The notes: generated by a model not told the origin, from the sequence alone. Positions 44,108 to 51,833 are shown, counted from the stretch's first letter. The stretch: 64,000 nt of DNA from Cytobacillus praedii (GCF_001439605.1 NZ_LMBX01000002.1:62001-126000), one strand, 5' to 3'. Numbers and translations: made by a program.

Positions 44108-45424
44108 TTACTTCACCTGTACTTTCATATAAATTTTCTCAATCGAGTCTACTGGCTGTACATTTACTTCAACGTAAACACTGTCCGAATCGCTGCCCGC
44201 TTGGATTGTGACATCCTTTTGCGCATCAAAATTTTGAATGGCATTAAGATTTTGCAGCATCAATAAATAGTTGTTCAATTCATTCCTTAGAAGGTTGCGT
44301 CCATCAGCATTATTGTCTACTTTTCCAATGTAGAATTTTTCAAAGATCCGTTTAATATCTTGATTAATCCCGTCAAGTACACGAATGACACGATTCTTTG
44401 AAAAATGTTTTCCCTTCTTCGGCGAAAAGCTTTTAAGCGTATTAATATCCTGCTCGACCATCGCAAGGCCATTGCTTTGAACAAATACAAACTCCCCATT
44501 CTTTAAAGCAGCTTCAATTTGCGAATTTGTGTATCGAGGCTCAGCATCTACTGCATCATCATAAGCTTGGTAGGTTAGAGATTCATTGACATCAGCCGCT
44601 GCAGTTGCACCTGCCACCCATGCTACTGCCTGGTTAGCGGATAGCGCAGTTCCATCGGATAGAATCACTCCATTTTTCACACTGATGACGCCTTCCCCGT
44701 CAGCTATTGGATAATTTTCAACAACTAGCTGGACCCTAACCCCTTCATCGCTACGTAAGCGATTAACAAATGAGCTATATAGTGATTTCAGCATTGTATC
44801 GGCTGCTGTTAATCCAATCGTGTTAAATTCAAAAACCTCAATGGCACTTAAATAATCTAAATGATCCTGATTCGTGGCAGTGCCGTCTGATCCATTTGCC
44901 AAAGAAATCCCTGCCGTTTCGGTCAGGACCCCAGTACCGCTAAAACTTACCCAATCATTGGAAAGCAACTGCTCGATTGACTCTACAGTTTGTAAATCCA
45001 TTTCAGCACCCTCAACAAGTGTTTGGACATCATATTTAGTCGCATCATCGATATTTTTCTGAACTGAAATCGAGATATCGTTTCCTCTAACCCCGCTATA
45101 TTTTGCTGAAATCGTTAGGGAATCTGCAGTTGCTGTCGCCTTTGTTCCTTTATTTAATCGATAAAGAAGCACTTTACTTGCTCGTTTCAATGCCTCACGA
45201 ACAAATAATAGCTCTGGATCTGTGATGCTATACCCTAGCTTCGCTCTAACATTTTCACCTGCTTCAATCTCAAACACTTCTTTTTCCACACCCCAGCTAA
45301 GAGGAAGCGCAAATGTAACAATTCCTCTCTCACCAAGTGAACCTAATGGTTTTGGTTCGCTTTCAAAATTGATGTATACACCCGGTCTTACTTTATTCAT
45401 CGCTGTATAAGTACCTCCAGCCAT
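44108..45424 (-). CDS. Contractile tail sheath protein (XkdK-like)
   Basis: Protein of 438 residues. It starts MAGGTYTAMNKVRPGVYINF, the standard opening of XkdK-type sheaths, continues with GIVTFALPLSWGVEKEVFEI, and has the C-terminal sheath core (RVIRVLDGINQDIKRIFEKF, then YLLMLQNLNAIQNFDAQKDV). Its presence proves a contractile, myovirus-type tail rather than a flexible one. Its start overlaps the preceding small gene by one base. Confidence 0.95.
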   Translation of the reverse strand: MAGGTYTAMNKVRPGVYINFESEPKPLGSLGERGIVTFALPLSWGVEKEVFEIEAGENVRAKLGYSITDPELLFVREALKRASKVLLYRLNKGTKATATADSLTISAKYSGVRGNDISISVQKNIDDATKYDVQTLVEGAEMDLQTVESIEQLLSNDWVSFSGTGVLTETAGISLANGSDGTATNQDHLDYLSAIEVFEFNTIGLTAADTMLKSLYSSFVNRLRSDEGVRVQLVVENYPIADGEGVISVKNGVILSDGTALSANQAVAWVAGATAAADVNESLTYQAYDDAVDAEPRYTNSQIEAALKNGEFVFVQSNGLAMVEQDINTLKSFSPKKGKHFSKNRVIRVLDGINQDIKRIFEKFYIGKVDNNADGRNLLRNELNNYLLMLQNLNAIQNFDAQKDVTIQAGSDSDSVYVEVNVQPVDSIEKIYMKVQVK

Positions 45425-45594
45425 TATTTAGCCTCCTTCTTTAAAAAAACGCTGATTAGTTTATCAGCTTGTTCCGCCGTATATTTTTCATCATCCTTAA
45501 GTACTGTTTGAAGTAAATCTCTTTTATCGGCGTAGCTATCCGAATTTAGAAACTGCTCTTTTGAAAAGCCTGCCTTATTCTTTGATTTAATCAT
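45424..45594 (-). CDS. Small tail protein of unknown role
   Basis: Protein of 56 residues, charged and helical (NKAGFSKEQFLNSDSYADKR). The start is set at ATG 45592-45594 behind AGGAGG at 9 nt; the TTG at 45615 has no site. It overlaps the tail-terminator gene by 8 bp and the sheath gene by 1 bp. Small proteins of this kind are common before XkdK; role unknown. Confidence 0.65.
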   Translation of the reverse strand: MIKSKNKAGFSKEQFLNSDSYADKRDLLQTVLKDDEKYTAEQADKLISVFLKKEAK

Positions 45595-46012
45595 GGACAA
45601 ATTCCTCCTGTTCAAGCTTCTGCATCTTAACTTGAATGCTTTTTTCTTTTACAACATAAAAATCGTAATCAATAAAAAAGTGAAAAATACCTTCAATGAT
45701 TTCGTGCCTCATACTTAGCGCATGGATCAAACTGCCACTTACTTCGATATACTCTAAATACCGATACAGCTGTTCAGCAATTACATCTACTTCATCCATT
45801 GTGCTCGCTGAACCTGGCAAATAGGTGATATCAAAGGAATGGCTGCGCTTATATCGCCGATTGATTTCCCTTATTTGTTTAGTTGAAAGCAGCTTAACAA
45901 AAAAACAAGGCCCCTCAACGCCTTGTTTTTGCTCTTCATATATAGTTATTGAAGAAAAATAAGTCTTTAAAGTGGCAATTACTGCTTTTCGCATATCATT
46001 TATGGTGATCAT
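45587..46012 (-). CDS. Tail terminator/completion protein (XkdJ-like position)
   Basis: Protein of 141 residues, alpha/beta, with ITINDMRKAVIATLKTYFSS, then GPCFFVKLLSTKQIREINRR and SHSFDITYLPG, as in the phage tail terminator family (formerly DUF6838). It caps the tube and sheath at the head-distal end; in a headless particle it would close the tail. GGAGGGAGTGA precedes the ATG. First clear structural gene of the operon, behind a 957-bp regulatory region. Confidence 0.82.
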   Translation of the reverse strand: MITINDMRKAVIATLKTYFSSITIYEEQKQGVEGPCFFVKLLSTKQIREINRRYKRSHSFDITYLPGSASTMDEVDVIAEQLYRYLEYIEVSGSLIHALSMRHEIIEGIFHFFIDYDFYVVKEKSIQVKMQKLEQEEFVHD

Positions 46013-46050
46013 TCACTCCCTCCTCTCTGTATATCAATCAACTCAAAAAT

Positions 46051-46080
46051 TTATAAGTTGATTTTTAAAGATTTTTTCAT
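46051..46080 (-). CDS. Possible leader peptide (9 codons)
   Basis: A frame coding for MKKSLKINL follows one of the strongest ribosome binding sites in the window (GGGAGGTGAT, 46087-46096) and ends 38 nt before the first tail gene. It may be a translated leader or may mark a landing site only. Confidence 0.3.
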   Translation of the reverse strand: MKKSLKINL

Positions 46081-46097
46081 TATTTAATCACCTCCCT

Positions 46098-46172
46098 TCA
46101 AGTAAGCTCGTTAACACTAGCCACTGCGACTATCTTGTTCTTTAACGCCGACAATACTAAAACGGCAAACAA
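46098..46172 (-). CDS. Possible hydrophobic 24-residue peptide ORF
   Basis: From TTG 46170-46172 the frame reads FAVLVLSALKNKIVAVASVN and ends ELT. AGGTG lies 5 nt before the TTG, but inside a terminator stem. Hydrophobic peptide character is clear; expression is doubtful. Confidence 0.25.
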   Translation of the reverse strand: MFAVLVLSALKNKIVAVASVNELT

Positions 46173-46176
46173 AAAA

Positions 46177-46204
46177 GCACCTACTCATTTTATTTAGTAA
46201 GTGC
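46177..46204 (-). terminator. Terminator H1 of the tail-operon leader
   Basis: 9-bp stem with one mismatch; on the minus strand it is followed by TTTTTTG. The nearest of three similar terminators to the tail genes. Confidence 0.65.
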
Positions 46205-46271
46205 TCTTTACAAACAATTTTTTATTAAATTTTAATATGGAAGATAATTGCTTTATCTCCTTGCCCTCATT

Positions 46272-46334
46272 TTACACTGCTGATTTCCTCTGTTTCAACT
46301 CATGCATAAAGTGGCTGGTTTGGCAGATTTGGTT
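46272..46334 (-). pseudogene. Relic copy A of the activator 3' end
   Basis: The minus strand encodes NQICQTSHFMHELKQRKSAV followed by TAA, aligned without gaps to the last 20 codons of the HTH activator (HIHQNCHFLHELKDDKCTV) at 46970-47428. Homology continues a few bases past the stop. The upstream frame is not homologous. Confidence 0.6.
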
Positions 46335-46368
46335 ACTTATTATTACTGAGAATATTCCCCATAAAAAA

Positions 46369-46395
46369 GCACTTACTTTTATCATAAATAAGTGC
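46369..46395 (-). terminator. Terminator H2 of the tail-operon leader
   Basis: GCACTTACTT and AAATAAGTGC pair with one mismatch; on the minus strand TTTTTTAT follows. It sits behind relic copy B. Confidence 0.65.
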
Positions 46396-46487
46396 CTCAA
46401 TCTTTTCCCTATTAGTCACTTTTTGCTTAACAACAATCTAAAGCTTTTTAATAAGTAAGATACTTGCTTCATCTCCTTGACCTCATT

Positions 46488-46553
46488 TTACACTCATGAT
46501 TTCTTCCATTTCAACTCATGCGTAAAGTGGCAGGTTTGGCAGATATGGGTGGT
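46488..46553 (-). pseudogene. Relic copy B of the activator 3' end
   Basis: The minus strand reads TTHICQTCHFTHELKWKKS and stops at TGA, two codons before the TAA that corresponds to the native stop. It is about 216 bp from copy A with the same order: 3' end then terminator. Confidence 0.6.
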
Positions 46554-46593
46554 CATTTCTTCTAACTTTACTTAAGCTCGATTCCAAAATAAA

Positions 46594-46622
46594 AAGCACT
46601 TCTTTTAAATAAGCAAGTGCTT
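46594..46622 (-). terminator. Terminator H3 of the tail-operon leader
   Basis: AAGCACTT and AAGTGCTT form an 8-bp stem; on the minus strand TTTATTTT follows. It is the terminator of the activator transcript after the 51-bp repeats. Confidence 0.6.
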
Positions 46623-46639
46623 AATTCTGCATTAGACAA

Positions 46640-46930
46640 TTCTTTTTTTCCTTTTCTTCAAAAAACGGGTTTATCTTTATTTATGTGACCTTTTTTTCCT
46701 TTTTATTCAAAAAAAGGGTCTTATTTTCTTTTTACGTGACCATATTTTCCTTTTTTTTCAATAAACAGGGCCTATTTTCTTTTTACGTGACCACATTTTC
46801 CTTTTCTTCAAAAAACGGGTTTTATCTTCTTTTTACGCGACCACATTTTCCTTTTTACCCCAAAAATAGGTTCCATTTTCTTTATGCTTTACCATATTTC
46901 CTTTTATTTAAAAAGTTCTATTTCTAAATA
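46640..46930. repeat. 51-bp tandem repeat array, about 5.5 copies
   Basis: The word TATGTGACC/TACGTGACC/TACGCGACC recurs at 51, 51, 50 and 51 bp. Units run about 46640-46690, 46691-46741, 46742-46792, 46793-46842, 46843-46893 and a partial one. Each has a T-rich arm, an A-run, a GGG block and the GTGACC word. It lies between the activator stop and terminator H3. Confidence 0.8.
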
Positions 46931-46969
46931 TAGCGTCACTCGTGATTACCCTGCCGCCTTGATCTAATT

Positions 46970-47428
46970 TTACACTGTACATTTATCATCCTTCAACTCA
47001 TGCAAAAAGTGGCAATTCTGGTGGATATGGCCGATCAATTCGTTCTTTAAAGTTCGTATTTTTTCTCTCGAAAGTCCTAAATGGGCTGCAATCGCTCGAT
47101 AGCTCATGCCTTCCATCATGCAATCCATCAGTGTAAGTTCTTGATCATCTGCTAAATGAAGCTCTGCAATCTTTTCAATCGCAAATACTTTTTTTCTATA
47201 CATGTTTAATCGTTTATATAATCGTTTCTCCCTTACATCTAATGCTGCTAGTTCTGCTTCACTCTTTAGTAAACTCCCTTTTGGCAAGGATGCTTCTACT
47301 CCATATTGTGTGACCCCGATACTTTTTATAGGTACAGAAAATCCAAAAACAATTTTTTCTAATCGGCTCACCTCTTTACGTAACCAATGATAATCATAAA
47401 TCAGTTTTTCGATTTCATTACAATTCAT
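46970..47428 (-). CDS. HTH transcriptional activator of the tail operon (sigma-factor-like/Xpf-type position)
   Basis: Protein of 152 residues. N-terminal two thirds are helical with coiled-coil character (LIYDYHWLRKEVSRLEKIVF, then VREKRLYKRLNMYRKKVFAI); residues about 112-145 form an HTH similar to sigma region 4 (MMEGMSYRAIAAHLGLSREK). A Cys/His-rich end (HIHQNCHFLHEL) is notable. It occupies the place of Xpf, the PBSX late activator, and probably drives tail gene transcription. GGAGGG precedes the ATG. Its 3' end is duplicated twice downstream. Confidence 0.72.
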   Translation of the reverse strand: MNCNEIEKLIYDYHWLRKEVSRLEKIVFGFSVPIKSIGVTQYGVEASLPKGSLLKSEAELAALDVREKRLYKRLNMYRKKVFAIEKIAELHLADDQELTLMDCMMEGMSYRAIAAHLGLSREKIRTLKNELIGHIHQNCHFLHELKDDKCTV

Positions 47429-47445
47429 TTATATACCCTCCTATT

Positions 47446-47632
47446 GATAATTTATTTATCCAATTACACAAAAAAATATCAAAATAGATTGACCAGATAA
47501 TTTAATATTCTTATAATAAAAAAAGATAATAAAATTATCATTTTGGTAATAATCGGATAATAAAATGACATTTTTTCCAAATTTTATATCTTTTTAGTAG
47601 ATAATCAAATTATATTGGATAAAAATATTATC
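47446..47632. promoter_or_regulatory. Six 15-bp repressor operators, consensus GATAATNNNATTATC
   Basis: Sites at 47446-47460, 47496-47510, 47525-47539, 47556-47570, 47600-47614 and 47618-47632. The third is a perfect palindrome; the others match one half fully and the other in part. They fill the region between the XRE repressor gene and the activator gene. Confidence 0.75.
47489..47517 (+). promoter_or_regulatory. Promoter toward the XRE repressor gene
   Basis: TTGACC (47489-47494), 17-bp spacer, TATAAT (47512-47517). The spacer contains the operator at 47496-47510. Transcripts would run rightward to the repressor and ImmA-like genes with a leader of about 155 nt. Confidence 0.7.
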
Positions 47633-47638
47633 TGTCAA
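47609..47638 (-). promoter_or_regulatory. Promoter toward the activator gene
   Basis: On the minus strand TTGACA (47633-47638), 18-bp spacer, TATAAT (47609-47614). One operator (47618-47632) fills the spacer and a second (47600-47614) covers the -10. It faces the rightward promoter, so the two transcripts overlap for about 90 bp. Confidence 0.7.
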
Positions 47639-47678
47639 TCGAAAAATGGATAAAATATTTTTCACTCGGGGTGAGACC

Positions 47679-48122
47679 ATGATGACTCTTGGACAAAGTC
47701 TGAAAAGCCTTCGCAATAAAAAAGGGCTTAGTCAATATGAAGTTGCAGACAAATTGGGGATAAAAAGGGGGCGTTATAATTCTTGGGAAAATGATATAGC
47801 AAAACCACGGTTTGACATGCTAGATAAGATTTGCGAGTTTTTCAAAATTCCTATGAATGAATTGATTGGGCAATCTGAAGATAAAATGTATGTTTCTTCA
47901 AACCTATCGCCTCTTTCTGAAAAAGACGAAAAAGATATTGCTAAACGAATGGAAAAAATAAAAAATGATCTAACTAGTGAAGACGGGTTAAGTTTCAATG
48001 GAGAGCCTATGAGTCCTGAAGCAATCGAATCACTGTTAGAGGCAATGGAATATGCTGTTCGCCAAACACAACGGATTAATAAAAAATACGTTCCTCATAA
48101 ATATAGAAAAGAGAATGAGTAG
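47679..48122 (+). CDS. XRE-family repressor
   Basis: Protein of 147 residues. An XRE HTH at residues 5-60 (SLKSLRNKKGLSQYEVADKL, then GRYNSWENDIAKPRFDMLDK, then ICEFFKIPMNELIG) is followed by a charged C-terminal part of about 85 residues, probably for dimerisation. The start is at tandem ATGs (47679/47682) behind GGGGTGAG; an earlier in-frame ATG at 47646 has no ribosome binding site. It is the likely CI-type repressor of the tailocin and binder of the six GATAAT operators. Followed by an ImmA-like gene 18 nt downstream. Confidence 0.85.
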   Translation: MMTLGQSLKSLRNKKGLSQYEVADKLGIKRGRYNSWENDIAKPRFDMLDKICEFFKIPMNELIGQSEDKMYVSSNLSPLSEKDEKDIAKRMEKIKNDLTSEDGLSFNGEPMSPEAIESLLEAMEYAVRQTQRINKKYVPHKYRKENE

Positions 48123-48140
48123 GGATGCGAGGCGATATCA

Positions 48141-48575
48141 TTGGGATGGATCAAAACCATAGTGAATGAAATGAAGACAAAGCACAAAACTTCTGACCCC
48201 TTCGAGCTTGCATCTTTAAAGAAGATACACATCATTCCATGGGACTTACATGAGGAAATTTTGGGCTTTTATAAATATGATAAAAGGAATAAATATATTT
48301 TTATAAACAACAATTTAGACAATGAGATGCAGAAATATATATGTGCACATGAATTAGGGCACGCAATCCTGCATCCAAGGGTAAACACTCCTTTCTTGAG
48401 AAAAAACACACTTTTCTCATTAGATAAGATAGAGGTTGAGGCAGATATCTTTGCTGTTGAAATATTAATACCAGACGAGCTTTTATATGAAAATATGAAC
48501 AATACCACTACTATTTATGAGGCTTCTGCTGCTTACGGCGTACCTTCAGAGATTATTCATTTGAAAAAGTATTAA
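48141..48575 (+). CDS. ImmA/IrrE-family metallopeptidase
   Basis: Protein of 144 residues. The zinc site AHELGHAILHP (HExxH) and the downstream EVEADIFAVEILIP helix with the third ligand Glu are intact. ImmA of ICEBs1 cleaves its XRE repressor ImmR; pairing with a XRE gene here suggests the same mode, with repressor loss upon DNA damage starting tail production. Start TTG 48141, with GAGG 8 nt upstream. Confidence 0.88.
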   Translation: MGWIKTIVNEMKTKHKTSDPFELASLKKIHIIPWDLHEEILGFYKYDKRNKYIFINNNLDNEMQKYICAHELGHAILHPRVNTPFLRKNTLFSLDKIEVEADIFAVEILIPDELLYENMNNTTTIYEASAAYGVPSEIIHLKKY

Positions 48576-48684
48576 ATACAACTATTAGTAAAAAATTTCT
48601 CATCTTTTGATAAAAAAGATGGATCGTTTGTTTATCAAGGTCATTTAGCATTTGCAAAAATAAGGGTTTGTTTTAGGCAATAAA

Positions 48685-48718
48685 AAAATACCTTACGACT
48701 TTTTCGTATGGTATTTTT
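48685..48718. terminator. Bidirectional terminator
   Basis: AAAAATACCTTACGA pairs with TCGTATGGTATTTTT (one mismatch), A-rich before and T-rich after. It separates the ImmA-like gene from the convergent radical SAM gene. Confidence 0.8.
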
Positions 48719-48727
48719 TATTAATGG

Positions 48728-49864
48728 TTAATGTTTATTTGTTGTCTGTTCCTTCTTATTCCTTAATGCTTCAGGAATATAGACACAGAAAGGTTCACTT
48801 TCTAAATAATCACCCGTTACTGCATATGCTCTGGAACGGGAACCGCCACAGACAAAGCGATACTCACAAACTCCGCACTTGCCTTTATAGTTATTCGGAT
48901 CACGTAATTCTTTGAAGATGCTGGATTCACGGTAAATTTCTTTTAATGGTGTTTCTTTAATATTTCCGGCTTTAATTGGAAGCAATCCGCTTGGGTATAC
49001 ATCACCTATATGTGAAACGAAGGCAAAGCCATTTCCATCATTCACACCCCGTGGCGCACGTTTTAATCCATCCACCATAAATGCCATGTCTTTTGTAATC
49101 GTATCTTCATAGCGAATATTTCCTTTACTTAAAGCCTTTTCACGTACCTTTTCTTGCAGAACGACTCGGCGGTAATGCTGTGAAGCAGTTGTTTTAATAT
49201 CATAAGGAGATGTTTTGCTTAAGTCATACAGCCAGCGGAATACCTTTTCATGCTCAGCTGGTGTAATGCAATCCTTCATTTGTCCTCTGCCAGTTGGAAC
49301 AAGAGTGAATACATACCACACAACTGCCTTCAGTTCCTTCACCAGCTCTGCCATTTCTTCAAGATGATCATAATTATACCTGTTTATCACTGTATTAATT
49401 TGATGTGACATATTTAGTTCATTCAAATAATGAATCTTTTCAACAGTTAAATCAAATGAACCTGGAGTTCCACGGAAAAAATCATGAATCTCTGGTGTTG
49501 GCCCATCTAGGCTAAATCCCCATCTGGATAATCCCGCCTCTTTAGCCATGATCATTTTTTCCTTCGTCACATTAGGAGTAGCACTTGGAGTCATCGAAAC
49601 TCGCATGCCTTTTTTCACTGCATAGTCTGCAAGCTGATAAAGATCCTCCCTCATCATACAATCCCCGCCTGTAAACACTAGCATTGGATTATTCATTTCG
49701 TAAATTTGATCAATTAGATTTATTCCTTCTTCATATGATAACTCATCAGGATGGGGAGTTGTTTGTGCCTCAGCCCGGCAATGTACGCATTTCAGCTGAC
49801 ACGCTCTTGTCGTTTCCCAAATTACGATAAAGGGATTTTCATTGTAGTCAATTATTGGATGCAT
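48728..49864 (-). CDS. Radical SAM/SPASM protein (NirJ/AhbD-like)
   Basis: Enzyme of 378 residues. The radical SAM cluster motif CQLKCVHC (CxxxCxxC, residues 17-24) is preceded by IVIWETTRA, as in NirJ/AhbD-type heme-modifying enzymes and related peptide-modifying proteins. A C-terminal SPASM domain with CGVCEYRFVCGG, and a later Cys in SEPFCVYI, binds auxiliary Fe-S clusters. No precursor peptide or heme gene is adjacent, so the substrate is unknown. It belongs to the Firmicutes group named TIGR04053 as I recall it. Ribosome binding site weak (TGGTGAT). Monocistronic. Confidence 0.87.
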   Translation of the reverse strand: MHPIIDYNENPFIVIWETTRACQLKCVHCRAEAQTTPHPDELSYEEGINLIDQIYEMNNPMLVFTGGDCMMREDLYQLADYAVKKGMRVSMTPSATPNVTKEKMIMAKEAGLSRWGFSLDGPTPEIHDFFRGTPGSFDLTVEKIHYLNELNMSHQINTVINRYNYDHLEEMAELVKELKAVVWYVFTLVPTGRGQMKDCITPAEHEKVFRWLYDLSKTSPYDIKTTASQHYRRVVLQEKVREKALSKGNIRYEDTITKDMAFMVDGLKRAPRGVNDGNGFAFVSHIGDVYPSGLLPIKAGNIKETPLKEIYRESSIFKELRDPNNYKGKCGVCEYRFVCGGSRSRAYAVTGDYLESEPFCVYIPEALRNKKEQTTNKH

Positions 49865-50119
49865 TTTTTATCACCATACTTTACTTATAGTAAATACCTA
49901 TACAGGTACTATAATGCATCCTTATTGGACTTTTAATAGAGTTCACCAATTCTACTTACATACCTATTTATGCTGAAAATAATACAAATCTGACATTACA
50001 GCTATGCAGGATTAAGAAAAGGGATTCACGATTCATTCACATTTTTTCATAGTATTAAAAGTCACTAAGAATTTTTATCTCTCCATTGCTTGTTAACCAA
50101 GATTACAATTGACAGCTTT

Positions 50120-50725
50120 TTAAATCCATCCATTATTTTTCGCCTTCTCAATCGCCTGCTGTCTTGTCGTAACCTCTAGCTTTTGAATAGCAGAAGATAA
50201 ATAATTTCTAACCGTTCCATCTGTTAGAAACAAAGTACTAACAATTTCTCTTGTTGTCATCCCTTCCTTTGCGAGACGGAGCACATCCATTTCCCGCTCT
50301 GTTAATGGATTCACCTCTTTTAAAAATAAGGCTGCCGCTAAGTCTGTACTAAGAACACGTTCACCCCTTTTTACGCTTCGAATCGCTTCAATTAGGAAAT
50401 CGATTGGTTCATCCTTTAATAAATAGCCATCCACTTGCGCATCAATTGCTTTTTGTAAATAGCCAGGGCGAGCGAATGTCGTAACAATTATGACTCTTGT
50501 CATATTTTTCACTTGCTTTAGTTTCTCAGCAATTTCAAGACCTGACATTGAAGGCATCTCAATATCTAATAAACACACATCGGGCTGATATTTCATAATC
50601 GCATCCCATGCTGCCAAGCCATCAGCTGCTTCTGCTACAACTTCAATATCATCCTCCAGCTTTAATAATGAAGTTAATGCCCCACGAAGCATTTTCTGAT
50701 CTTCTGCAATCACAACTCTAATCAC
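50120..50725 (-). CDS. NarL/FixJ-family response regulator (DesR-like)
   Basis: Protein of 201 residues. Receiver with IAEDQKMLRG (acidic pair), phospho-acceptor Asp in CLLDIEMPSMSG and Lys in YLLKDEP; then a LuxR-type HTH (LTEREMDVLRLAKEGMTTRE, then LSSAIQKLEVTTRQQAIEKA). The start is GTG, with AAGGAGAAGG before it. It overlaps the kinase gene by 8 bp, so the pair is coupled. No fatty acid desaturase gene is present in the window, so equating it with DesR would be premature. Confidence 0.92.
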   Translation of the reverse strand: MIRVVIAEDQKMLRGALTSLLKLEDDIEVVAEAADGLAAWDAIMKYQPDVCLLDIEMPSMSGLEIAEKLKQVKNMTRVIIVTTFARPGYLQKAIDAQVDGYLLKDEPIDFLIEAIRSVKRGERVLSTDLAAALFLKEVNPLTEREMDVLRLAKEGMTTREIVSTLFLTDGTVRNYLSSAIQKLEVTTRQQAIEKAKNNGWI

Positions 50726-51833
50726 TTAACCTTCTCCTTCCATTCACATGAATTGGTACCCTTAATGTGATTACACTGCCTCCATGAGGATTCGAGTGGA
50801 TTTCAACCTCGCCTTGAAGCATTTCGATCCTCTCTTTCATTGACTGAATTCCATTTCCTTTTCCTTCCCTTATTTGACCATTTCCGTCATCCATTACTTG
50901 AAAGCAGTATTCTCCATTCTTTTCAAACTGAGTAAATGTGCAGCGCTTTGCATTACTATGCTTGACAATATTCGTAATCGCTTCTCTTATAGAAAGTGCC
51001 AGCATTGTTTCCGCAACATTCGATAATAGCGGCAGCTTCTCTTGTTTGTTATGAATCATAGCAATGCCTGCAGTTTGTAAGACCTTTTGTGTTTGTCCAA
51101 TTTCTTCTTCAATCGAGACAAACTTCATTTCTGAAACAAGTTCCCGAACTTGCTTTAACGCCAAACGGGATGTATTTAAAATATCATCTAACTCCTGCTT
51201 TGCCTTGTCTGCATCTTTTTCAATTAACCTCTTCGTTAGCTCGCTTTTCAGTTTTATCATCGTTAATGTTTGCCCAAGCGTATCATGTAAATCCCTGGCA
51301 ATTCTCTGCCTCTCCTTCTCTAAAATAAGCTGAGCATTTGCCGTATCAAGTTCCTCTTGAAGAACATTTGCCTTTGTACTTATAAAAATAACTAACGGCA
51401 AAAGCATCTGTACAATCATAAAGGGGAAATGCAGCGTCTTGATCATTGCAAATAGGCTATCTGCTGTTAATAAACCGAATAAAATATACATCACTGCAAT
51501 GCCAATGATCCCGATTCCAAGATCTAGCTTACGTTCTGCTCTTCCAAGCAAATCAGCAAAAATAAATCCGAAAAGCAGCATCCATTTATCCACATAAACA
51601 GCTAAAAGCATAAGAATGAGGCAGCCTGCAAAACTGGCTGCAGACAGCCTCCAATCCTTATGCCACAAGCAGATATAAAAGCATAGTAAATACAAAATGA
51701 CTAATAAAAACTGCCCTGGATAACCAATTGCACCATTCGTAATGCTAACTTTATAAATTAATACCACTATTGCAATCATATCAATAAGCAAATATTTTTG
51801 GATCTGATCATGAGGATAAAGTTTTTTAAGCAT
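50718..51833 (-). CDS. Sensor histidine kinase, HisKA_3 type (DesK-like)
   Basis: Protein of 371 residues. Four to five N-terminal membrane helices (residues about 15-155), a coiled coil, HisKA_3 with RQRIARDLHDTLGQTLTMIK (phospho-acceptor His), and a HATPase_c with REAITNIVKHSNAKR and MDDGNGQIREGKGNGIQSMK. The layout matches DesK/YocF. AAGGAGTG lies before the ATG, 19 nt after the stop of the DUF418 gene, so the three genes form one operon. Confidence 0.92.
   Translation of the reverse strand: MLKKLYPHDQIQKYLLIDMIAIVVLIYKVSITNGAIGYPGQFLLVILYLLCFYICLWHKDWRLSAASFAGCLILMLLAVYVDKWMLLFGFIFADLLGRAERKLDLGIGIIGIAVMYILFGLLTADSLFAMIKTLHFPFMIVQMLLPLVIFISTKANVLQEELDTANAQLILEKERQRIARDLHDTLGQTLTMIKLKSELTKRLIEKDADKAKQELDDILNTSRLALKQVRELVSEMKFVSIEEEIGQTQKVLQTAGIAMIHNKQEKLPLLSNVAETMLALSIREAITNIVKHSNAKRCTFTQFEKNGEYCFQVMDDGNGQIREGKGNGIQSMKERIEMLQGEVEIHSNPHGGSVITLRVPIHVNGRRRLSD

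Noticed and set aside
46685-46927. 80-codon open frame on the plus strand
   Set aside because: It is only the translation of the 51-bp repeats (17 codons per unit), rich in Phe, without a ribosome binding site.
46640-46930. CRISPR array
   Set aside because: Units are contiguous, diverged 51-bp repeats without unique spacers, and no cas genes are near.
33846-48575. Complete prophage
   Set aside because: No integrase, attachment-site repeats, replication, terminase, portal or capsid genes were found; only tail, lysis and control genes are present.
50120-51833. Assignment as the cold-sensing DesK-DesR pair
   Set aside because: Architecture fits, but no desaturase gene is near and the sensor helices cannot be told from other HisKA_3 kinases by eye.
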